In this document: positions 56,001 through 64,000 of the stretch, piece by piece | Numbering within the stretch: the first letter of the stretch is position 1 | How the letters are laid out: every line of letters starts with the position of its first letter | NCBI GenBank assembly: GCA_950097015.1 | Contig: CATNEN010000039.1 | Coordinates: forward strand, 10,386,001-10,450,000 | From: Macrostomum hystrix | Lineage: Eukaryota > Platyhelminthes > Macrostomidae | Length of the DNA stretch: 64,000 bases | Direction: 5' to 3' | Made by a program: the position numbers and the translations under genes | Notes under the pieces: generated by a model | Told to the model about the DNA's origin: nothing | Databases searched by the model: none | Seen by the model: the letters and a program-made list of their open reading frames with translations, nothing else

Positions 56001-59000
56001 CCCCACTGTACATTCGCACCCACCCTCCGCCTCTCTCCCCACTGTACATTCGCACCCACCCTCCGCCTCTCTCCCCACTGTACGAGTACGTTCACGCCCA
56101 CCCTCCGCCTCTCTGTCCCACTGTGAATTCACACCCAACCTCCACCCTTCGCACCCACATTTGCCTTCCAGGTGCCACCCTGGAACCGCGCACAGGACAC
56201 TTTCCTGGCGATTGAGGACGCATTGAATCGCATGGTTAATCAGCGCTTGCCAGCCGAGCTGTCCGATTGGCACCGGTGCTACTGTGTCCTACTGTTCATG
56301 GAGCAGCTGGAGAAGCTCGTTTTCAATGCCTACGAAGGCTGTGCCCTACTATCAGGTCTGTCGCACTTCAGACCCGTGAAGTACTTCTTCCGTACCAACA
56401 AGTCCACTTGCCTAGAATGGTTTCATCGCACCCGGCCAATCGTTATGCAACTCAGCGATCGATTGGACTCGCCCGAGCTCATTGTAAGGGAAGCTTTCAC
56501 TTTGCTAGGCGAAACTGACATATCGCGTTACGCCAATCAGGACGATACCCTTCTGCTGCTGGTGAAGTCTCTGTGCCGCATGGGCCATGCGGACTGTCTC
56601 TATGGCCTGTACGCCTGGTGCGAGGTGCGACTCGGTCGGCGCCTTCTGTGCATCCGCGCCGCCGCCGAGCGAGCGGCCGGCAGGCTGGAGTTGGCGCTAC
56701 CGCTCTATGAGCAGCACCTGCAGGAGCTCTTGCCAACGGCTGGGACTGCTGCCTCCTCCCGACTAGGAGAGTTGCGACTTGCTGTGAGTCAACTGGGTGA
56801 CTGAGGAGTGAACTGAGTGACTGAGGAGTGAACTGGTGACTTAGGAGTGAACTGGGTGACTGAGGAGTGAACTGCGTGACTGAGGAGTGAACTGGGTGAC
56901 TGAGGAGTGAACTGGGTGACTGAGGAGTGAACTGGGTGACTGAGGAGTGAACTGAGTGACTAATGAGTGAACTGAGTGACTAATGAGTGAACTGAGTGAC
57001 TATTGAGTGAGCTGCGTGACTGAGGAGGAAACGGTGAATGAGGAGTGAACTGAGTGACTAATGAGTGAACTGAGTGACTAATGAGTGAACTGCGGGACTA
57101 AGGAGTGAACTGGGTGACTGAGGAGTGAACTGGGTGACTGAGGAGTGAACTGAGTAACTGAGGAGTGAACTGAGTGACTAATGAGTGAGCTGCGTGACTG
57201 AGGAGGAAACGGTGAATGAGGAGTGAACTGAGTGACTGAGGAGTGAACTGAGTGACTAATGAGTGAACTGAGTGACTATTGAGTGAGCTGCGTGACTGAG
57301 GAGGAAACGGTGAATGAGGAGTGAACTGAGTAACTGAGGAGTGAACTGAGTGACTAATGAGTGAGCTGCGTGACTGAGGAGTGAACTTGGTGATCATGCA
57401 GTCACGGTGACTTAAACAAAACTTTTTTCTCACAGAGCAAATTGCCGAGTGCCACAGCTGCCTACGTTCGCTTCTGCGTCACCCAGCTGGCAGAGTGCCA
57501 TCAGCAGCTGGGCAACAGTCGCCAACTGCTGGCCTGGCAGGAGCGGCTTCGAAGGCACGCCGCTGAGCAGGCACTGCACCTGCCGGCCGACTGCTTTCAG
57601 GCGCCCGGTGTCAACTTCACATACGAGGTGGGTGTCGGTGTTGGTCAAGGCAAATTACATTTTCTGCTGGTTCACAGGTGTACATCTAGCCTGTTGACAC
57701 AGGTGTACATCTAGCCTGTTGACACAGGTGTACATCTAGCCTGTTGACACAGGTGTACATCTAGCCTGTTGACACAGGTGTACATCTGACCTGTTGACAC
57801 AGGTAACATCTGACCTGTTGACACAGGTAACATCTGACCTGTTGACACAGGTAACATCTGACCTGTTGACACAGGTGTACATCTAGCCTGTTAATAATAA
57901 AACGACGTAATTGTAGGAGGGCTGCGGGCAATGGCACATCACTTAACTAATTAGTGACACTAGACCCGCAGCCAGCGAGGAGGCAATTCTGCCCATTTCG
58001 CTGACTCCTGAGCACACACGCACACAGATACTGTACGCAGGCACACGCTCACACAGGTGCATACATCTGCCCTGACTTTCTCATTGTCAGGCAGTGTACA
58101 TTTTACTGTGCCTTGAAGGTTGGCCCTCGAGGGCGTAAATTGCACGACAAGCCCTCAAGCCTTCTCTCCGCGGCTGCGCCCCAAATAAATGTGGCCTCGC
58201 TGTGGAATCGAACTTAGGGACCGTGTTGCGAGAGGCAAACGCGATAACCGCTCTGCCACCGACCTACTACAGCCTGTTTCGACACAGGTGTACATCGGAA
58301 CTGTTGCCGCATGCATACATCTAGCTGTCTGTCTCATTTTTACTAATTAAAAGTACAAACTAAATAAGCAATACTCAATTGTACTTGCCCAGGCCTGTCT
58401 GGCAGCCATGGGTGAATGGACTGAGCCTTCATTGGCTGGCGTCATGGCGACCCTGCCGCCTGGCCAGACAGAGTCCGCCGCCGTATATGGCCACGTTGAT
58501 CGCCTGCTGTACAGCTTGGCAACCTGCCTGGAACCCGGCCAGGAGTCTTCGGCCACTGTTCGCTCAATCTGTCAAAGCCTGGGCCGAGCGCGAGCCGTGA
58601 ACTGGCCGACCGACCTGCAGCCGGAGCTGTACGAGCCCCTGGCTGTCCTGCGCATGCTGGAGCCCGACGAGCCGCCGAACCTGGGCCAGCCGGTCATGCC
58701 GACTCCGTCGCCGGTGACGTGCCGTGAAGGTGTCATGTCGCTTAACATTCTACGCCTGCAGGAGGCCGCTAATAGGATGGCCCAGCTGCGGCAGAATCAG
58801 CAACAGCATCTGCAGAGATGCAGTTTTGGCGCCTCGCTGCCCACCGTTCGATGGTGCATTAGGCATTCTAATTTTGCCACAGCGGAAGCGCTGCTACTAG
58901 GAGAAATTGACAAGGTTATTTTCTGTTAATGATATTAGTAATCATGATCATGATGGCAGAATTGTGGCGGGCAATGTGAAAATCTTTTAGTGACTGGACC

Positions 59001-62000
59001 CGCAGCCAGCGAGAAGGCAATTTTGCACATTCCGCTGACTCCTGAGCACACACGCTCACACTCACACAGGTGTGTACATCTGCACTGACTTTCTTATTCT
59101 CAGGCAGTGTACACTCCCACTTTGCCTCGGAGGTTGGCCCTCAAGGGCGTAAATTGCACGACAAGCCCCCAAGCCTTCTCTCCGCGCCGCAAAAAAGATC
59201 AGACAGATTTTTAGTATGCCCGATATGTTTAGAACATTTCGAAAACATAATTTAATTGTCATTACTCTCAGGTGTGTCCTCCGTCATCCGCCCCCGACGC
59301 CTCTGGCGCCTCCTCCCGGGATCTCCTAGCCGCCGTTGAGTCGGTCCGCCTGGCTCGCGTCTCCGAGTGCGACCTGATGTCGCTGGAGCGAGCCACCGCC
59401 AAGCTGCTGTGGCGCTGCGGCCAATCCTTGCCCGGGCTCTACTGCCTGGCCGCCGGTATGTCGCGCAGTTTGGCAACCGACGCCGCCGATCCGTTGCTGC
59501 GCGGTCAGAAGAGCCGATTAAACGCCAAGTCGGTGCTAACTCTGGTGAAATGGATTCGAAGCGAGGCGCACAGCTCGCTGTTCTCAGCTGTGCTCACCCA
59601 ATCCTCGGCGCCCAAGACTCAGCCCAGAGCCGACCAGTTTGTTGCCGTCTCTCATAGCCTGGCTCACCTGTGCGACCTGGCCAGCCGAGAGTTTGTCGAC
59701 GGAGGCCCTAAAAAATCTCAGCAGTTGCTCCTGGCCGGAGCCGCCGAATCGGATCCGCAGAGCCTGCTGAGTGTCGACGCCGACGCCCTGGTTGGCAAGC
59801 TGCTGCTGCTGGCCAGCAAGCTGTGCCCTCTGCACGCCCGGGCCTGGCACGGCCTGGCCTGCTGGTGCTACAAGGAAGCCCGCCGCACCGTGCAGGACGC
59901 AGCCGCCAGGCAGCCGAATGTTGAACTCACCCCGACTGAGAAGGAGCTGGCTCTGAGCCTGCTGCCGGCCTCTGTGACAGCCGAGGATCAGACTCGGGTG
60001 CTGGACATTCTTGGACAAGTAAGGCATAGTTATTTATAATTTGAACTCAAATGTACACATTTTAGCGATATTTTAGTAAATTTTTAGGGCTGAGATTTTC
60101 ATTAGGGTAGGGCCTAAAGTCTGGGTGTTTTGCTCAAAATCGTGGTGTTATTTGGCACCTTGGGTCCGAAATAAGGGTGCCAGATCAGAAATCAGGGTGC
60201 CAGATCAGAAATCAGTGTGTCAGATCAGAAATCAGTGTGCCAGATCAGAAATCAGTGTGCCAGATCAGAAATCAGTGTGCCAGATCAGAAATCAGTGTGC
60301 CAGATCAGAAATCAGTGTGTCAGATCAGAAATCAGGGTGTCAGATCAGAAATCAGGGTGTCAGATCAGAAATCAGTGTGTCAGATCAGAAATCAGTGTGT
60401 CAGATCAGAAATCAGTGTGTCAGATCAGAAATCAGGGTGTCAGATCAGAAATCAGGGTGCACAGATAGAAAATCAGTGTGAAAGATCATTAACCAAGGTG
60501 CCAGATCAGGAAATTAGTGTGCCAGATCAGAAATCAAGGTGCCAGATCATTAATCAAGGTGCCAGATCAGTGTGCCAGATCAGAAATCAAGGTGCCAGAT
60601 CAGAAATCAAGGTGCCAGATCATTAATCAAGGTGCCAGATCAGGAAATTAGTGTGCCAGATCAGAAATAGAGGTGCCAGATCAGGAAATTAGTGTGCCAG
60701 ATCAGAAATCAAGGTGCCAGATCATTAATCAAGGTGCCAGATCAGGAAATTAGTGTGCCAGATCAGAAATAAAGGTGCCAGATCAGGAAATTAGTGTGCC
60801 AGATCAGAAATCAAGGTGCCAGATCATTAATCAAGGTGCCAGATCAGGAAATTAGTGTGCCAGATCAGAAATCAAGGTGCCAGATCATTAATCAAGGTGC
60901 CAGATCATTAATCAAGGTGCCAGATCAGGAAATTAGTGTGCCAGATCAGAAATAAAGGTGCCAGATCAGGAAATTAGTGTGCCAGATCAGAAATCAAGGT
61001 GCCAGATCATTAATCAAGGTGCCAGATCAGGAAATTAGTGTGCCAGATCAGAAATCAAGGTGCCAGATCAGGAAATTAGTGTGCCAGATCAGAAATCAAG
61101 GTGCCAGATCATTAATCAAGGTGCCAGATCAGGAAATTAGTGTGCCAGATCAGAAATAAAGGTGCCAGATCAGAAATAAAGGTGCCAGATCATTAATCAA
61201 GGTGCCAGATTATTAATTAAGGTGCCAGATCAGGAAATCAGTGTGCCAGATCAGAGATCAAGGTTCCAGATCATTAATCCAGGTGCCAGATCATTAATCA
61301 AAGTGCCAGATCAGGAAATCAGTGTGCCAGATCAGAAATCAAGGTTCCAGATCTGTAATCCAGGTGCCAGATCATTAATCCAGGTGCCAGATCATTAATC
61401 AAGGTGCCAGATCAGGAAATCAGTGTGCCAGATCAGAATTCAGAGTTTTCCCTAGCGCTTCAAATTAGTGTAAACAAAATTTATCAGCGTGTAATTACGG
61501 TGGCGCGAATCTAACTTGCGAACTATTTTTTCCAGGTATTTACAAAATCTCCAACTTTGTCAGCGGAGTCCTCTGGCGGCGCGGCTGTTGTCACTGAAGC
61601 CGCCGATCTGCCCGTGTGCACCGAGTCTGCCATTGAAGCGGCACTGATTGCCCAGCTGCCTGGCCGGCAGTTGAATGAGCGCAGCCTGAGGGGCCTCCAG
61701 TCGATCTGGCGGCAGTGTCGCCAGCGTGTGTTTGCGCTGCATTACAGCTCGGCCAAGTCATACTTCACCTACCTGCACTTGGCTGCTAAGCCTGGTATGA
61801 AAGCTTGGCATTTGAAAGGAGATCTAAACGACCTCTATGGGATACTAGAGTGTCGCAGAAGAGAACTCGAGCTGACTTAGTATATCTTAGGGGAGATACC
61901 TACTTCTGTGTCAGGAAAGATTTCGGTATCGCAGCAGAGGTTTAGGTATCGAAGGGGGTTTCGGATACTGCGGGGAGGTGTATTGAAGGGATTAAATTAA

Positions 62001-63597
62001 GTTTAGAAAGGGAAATTTACGTATCGATAAGATATTTCAGTATCGCAGGAGAGATTTGAGTATCGCAGGAGAGATTTGAGTATCGCAGGAGAGATTTAGA
62101 TATCGAATGAAATATTTAGTTATCGAATTTGACATTTACGTTTCGAAGGAGAGATTTAGGTATCAAATGAAAAATTTAAGTATTGAATGAGAAATTCGGG
62201 TATCGAATGAAATATTTGAGTATCGAATGAGAAATTTAGGTATCGAATGAAAGATTTGAGTATCGAATGAGAGATTCGGCTATCGAAAGGGATATCGCGT
62301 ATCAAATAGAAATGCGTGTATTATGTATTTTCCTTATCTTCCCATGTTTATTAATTGCGGGCTCAGATGCCAACGCCGCAGGTTCGGACCAGTCACCTGT
62401 GGTGTCGGCCACCCTTCGCCTTCTCCGACTGCTGGTGAAGCATCCTGGCGAATTAGCCGACTGCCTTCTGGAGGGCTTCAGCAATACGCCTACGGGACCT
62501 TGGCGCGCCATCATTCCCCAGCTATTCAGCCGGCTGAGCCATCCCTCGCCGGCGGTGCAGCAGTGCCTCACCGAGCTGCTAGTCCGCCTGGGCGCCAGCT
62601 ATCCGCACCTGGTTGTGTTCCCGGCCGTTGTTGGCAGCACTTCCACAGAGCGGGAGCGGCGAGAGCCCGCCGGCGTCGACGGAGCAACGGCGGACGAAAC
62701 TGAAGCCGAGGACGAGGAAGCTGTCGAAGATGACGATGGCCGACTGGGAGCCGGGCTGGACAGCGGCGCACTTTGGTGCGTCACGTCAATCTGCGATCGA
62801 ATGACTGCAACTGATCCGGCTCTTCTGGGACAGGTGGGGCCGACTGAAATTATTCAACTGTGCATTTTCCTCAGGAGCCTTGGTGACCTTCAAGATATTG
62901 CGACGACACGATATTTGATTCTCAAATTGAGATAAAATCGTGATGTCATCAGTTTGAGACAATGCCAACCTTCCAGATCCTCAGTTTTTGACAATCCCAA
63001 CCTTCCAGATCCTCAGTTTGAGACATTGCCAACCTTCCAGATCCTCAGTTTGAGACAATACCAACCTTCCAGATCCTCAGTTTCAGGCAAACGCTTTTCA
63101 GATATCTTACTAGTATAAGTTCAAAGCTAATGTTATTTAATCTTATGGTTGCTGTTAGATATTAACGTGTTATTAAATTATTGCATTCCATGCAGGTTCG
63201 CCTATTTGTTGACGAGATGCGCCGCATCACCGTACTATGGGACGAACTCTGGCTTGGCGCCATCAGCCAGCAGCTCGATGATACGGCCAGGCGAGCTGAC
63301 CAACTGGGCGATGAGCTTCGCCGACTAGCTGTTAGTGAGGCTCTCTCGGCCGCTGAAAAGCAGAATCTGATCGCTCAGAAGCACGAAGTGTTCTTCATGC
63401 CCATCCTGTACACGCTGGAGCGGCTCAACTCCATCACATCCGTGACAGCCGAGACGCCGCACGAGGCATGGTTTCAGGCTACATTCAATGAGATTATTAG
63501 CGAAACTATAGAGGCCGTTAGAAATCCGAGCGATCCTGGCCAGCCCCATGCTACCTGGCAGGCTATTAAGCACCTGTACCAGTTCCTGCAGCAGAAG
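50020..63597 (+). CDS. SMG1: SMG1 kinase with N-terminal ankyrin repeats (3' part beyond window)
   Basis: SMG1 is the PI3K-related kinase that phosphorylates UPF1 in nonsense-mediated mRNA decay. Exons: 50020-50202, 50279-50380, 50471-50569, 50757-51410, 52051-52651, 53200-53780, 54396-55119, 55412-55893, 56172-56783, 57436-57627, 58393-58914, 59272-60018, 61536-61794, 62367-62833, 63196-63597, and on past the window; 2209 codons with all phases agreeing. Residues 1 to about 165 are four ankyrin repeats (TGLHLASYIGQKDIVRFLL; YRPIHFAASEGHVTTVDFLV), with the middle two each in one exon. A Gln-rich linker follows, then the SMG1 helical arch (VSRCVRRLL; DVLIGWSVD; VPPWNRAQDTFLAIED; VKYFFRTNKSTC). 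FAT-region matches (LTLVKWIRSEAH; ATLRLLRLLVKHPGEL; RRITVLWDELWLGA) follow the human order as I recall it. The kinase and FATC domains lie outside. The start follows an acceptor-like site. Confidence 0.92.
51468..51960. repeat. Minisatellite of 40-nt unit in SMG1 intron 4
   Basis: About 12 copies of caaccacctcccttcgtaat plus atctttaatgtacattcatc, with c/t drift. It is private to this intron. Confidence 0.95.
52855..53160. repeat. Degenerate minisatellite in SMG1 intron 5
   Basis: About five imperfect units of 50-60 nt around gcggagtggggtgggtgtag and gaatgtac. Much more diverged than the other arrays. Confidence 0.75.
53800..54390. repeat. Minisatellite of 34-nt unit in SMG1 intron 6
   Basis: About 17 copies of cctacagtagcctaccacct plus gtgcctcacctggt. 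It starts about 20 nt after the donor and runs to within a few bases of the acceptor at 54393-54395. Confidence 0.96.
55128..55275. repeat. Minisatellite of 15-nt unit in SMG1 intron 7
   Basis: About ten copies of ttcacaccctaccga, starting less than 15 nt after the donor, followed by four 14-nt caatcccattcaca units. Confidence 0.93.
55925..56150. repeat. Minisatellite of 36-nt unit in SMG1 intron 8
   Basis: Five to six copies of cactgtacattcgcacccac plus cctccgcctctctccc. The array doubles as a pyrimidine-rich tract just before the acceptor. Confidence 0.94.
56784..57400. repeat. Minisatellite of 20-nt unit in SMG1 intron 9, starting at the donor
   Basis: About 30 copies of gagtgaactgggtgactgag and variants. 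The first unit overlaps the splice donor itself (gtgagtcaactgggtgactg). Blocks ending gaggaggaaacggtgaatga recur three times, suggesting larger duplications. Confidence 0.95.
57678..57892. repeat. Minisatellite of 25-nt unit in SMG1 intron 10
   Basis: About nine copies of acaggtgtacatctagcctg plus ttgac. It is followed directly by a SINE; two further diverged units lie beyond the SINE near 58280, so the SINE may have landed in the array. Confidence 0.93.
57915..58268 (-). mobile_element. tRNA-derived SINE, family 1, best full-length copy
   Basis: The minus strand starts with a tRNA Ser/Leu-like head: GGTGGCAGAGCGGTTATCGC (A box region), then GCCTCTCGCAACACGGTCCC and a B box AAGTTCGATTCC. The body continues GGGGCGCAGCCGCGGAGAGA, a GTACACTGCCTGACAATGA block, CAGGAGTCAGCGAAATGGGC and the gcccgcagccctcc end with a short AT tail. 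It lies in SMG1 intron 10. Confidence 0.9.
58968..59192 (-). mobile_element. SINE family 1, 5'-truncated copy in SMG1 intron 11
   Basis: Matches the body from the ggagagaaggcttgggggct block to the 3' end on the minus strand. The tRNA head is absent, as expected for incomplete reverse transcription. Confidence 0.8.
60168..61435. repeat. Minisatellite of 19-20-nt unit in SMG1 intron 12
   Basis: About 65 copies. The first third uses gtgccagatcagaaatcag; the rest mixes gtgccagatcattaatcaag and gtgccagatcaggaaattag in recurring blocks of three to four units, a higher-order pattern. The ORFs within are artefacts. Confidence 0.96.
61895..62290. repeat. Degenerate minisatellite in SMG1 intron 13
   Basis: About 20 imperfect units of 18-22 nt of the type tatcgaatgagaaatttagg. 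It grades into unique sequence before the acceptor. Confidence 0.85.
62965..63085. repeat. Four copies of a 33-nt unit in SMG1 intron 14
   Basis: The unit contains ccaaccttccagatcctcag and tttgagacaat. Confidence 0.92.
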
Positions 63598-64000
63598 GTA
63601 ATTATTAGCTCAACTGAAGCACTTTTCGCAACATTTAAATACCAAAATTCATTGTAATATAGTAAAAGGGGTCGCAAATTGCTAGTCTACATTTACTAAA
63701 ATGATAAGCTTTATTGCAGACTTTGTAGGCATTGAGTGGTTCACGTCCCAGAGACTAAAGCTGCTAAAAGAAGGCTAGTGGATTGTTGTGCAATTGTCAG
63801 GATGAGGCCTGACCCCCCTAAAGCACAATCAGAGTCTACAATGCATGCTGATGCCAGATGTACAAACCTGTATGTATTGTACGTGTATTGTACCTGCCTG
63901 TGTACGGTATCGGTGTGCGTTTGTAGTCAGCAGTCGGACCGGGACCTTGTCACTATGGAATACGGAAGTTACAGCTGATTAATAAGCTGAATGTCTGAAA
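63598..64000. other. Partial SMG1 intron at the window end
   Basis: Starts with the donor gtaatt of the last exon seen. Bases 63860-63945 show a weak plus-strand resemblance to the SINE middle (gtgtacggtatcggtgtgcg). No further SMG1 exon was recognised. Confidence 0.5.

Noticed and set aside
57915-58268. tRNA genes predicted from A and B boxes in the SINE heads
   Set aside because: The acceptor stems do not pair and the sequence continues into a conserved SINE body, so these are SINE promoters and not tRNA genes.
60125-61159. Several frames encoding PDQKS/CQIRNQ repeats
   Set aside because: They are translations of the 20-nt array in SMG1 intron 12, which is bounded by well-supported exons.

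Overview
This is a eukaryotic, animal-type window. Genes are split by GT-AG introns, codon use follows the standard code, and the recognised proteins are metazoan: a DEG/ENaC channel, the HECT ligase HECTD2, the co-chaperone p23, the ubiquinone enzyme COQ2 and the NMD kinase SMG1. I infer a free-living flatworm of the genus Macrostomum. A minus-strand segment at 4786-4827 closely resembles the Macrostomum lignano spliced leader as I remember it, and the extreme load of minisatellites and SINEs fits that genome. The genus call rests on memory and has not been checked by search.

Layout. 1-8.1 kb: the terminal exon of one DEG/ENaC channel (96-578), then a complete 7-exon DEG/ENaC gene (2321-8087) whose extracellular loop carries two kringle domains. 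8.3-10.6 kb: a large minisatellite. 11-20.9 kb: more arrays around an unrecognised minus-strand gene (17495 down to 12082). 21-27 kb: AT-rich, gene-poor DNA with SINEs, a reverse-transcriptase relic and inverted repeats. 27.0-33.4 kb: complete HECTD2 (6 exons, 901 aa). 34-35.3 kb: a 30-nt array with higher-order structure. 36.0-36.9 kb: a low-complexity KEN-box protein. 38.3-38.8 kb: p23. 40.7-42.4 kb: a second unrecognised minus-strand gene. 43.7-44.2 kb: a BLOC-1 subunit 3-like protein. 44.5-47.5 kb: COQ2 with a pair of mutually exclusive exons. 50.0 kb to beyond 63.6 kb: SMG1, with ankyrin repeats spliced in frame to its N-terminus; its kinase domain lies outside the window.

The genes are not an operon of related functions. 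The most interesting features are the kringle-bearing DEG/ENaC channel, the ankyrin-SMG1 fusion, and the COQ2 alternative exons. One of those exons carries the two residue changes linked to rhodoquinone synthesis, which predicts anaerobic-type mitochondrial metabolism. Almost every intron longer than about 250 nt holds its own minisatellite, usually unrelated to that of the next intron. Exon coordinates were worked out by hand from open frames, splice consensus and phase, and in the five recognised genes from similarity to remembered family sequences; no alignment was run.
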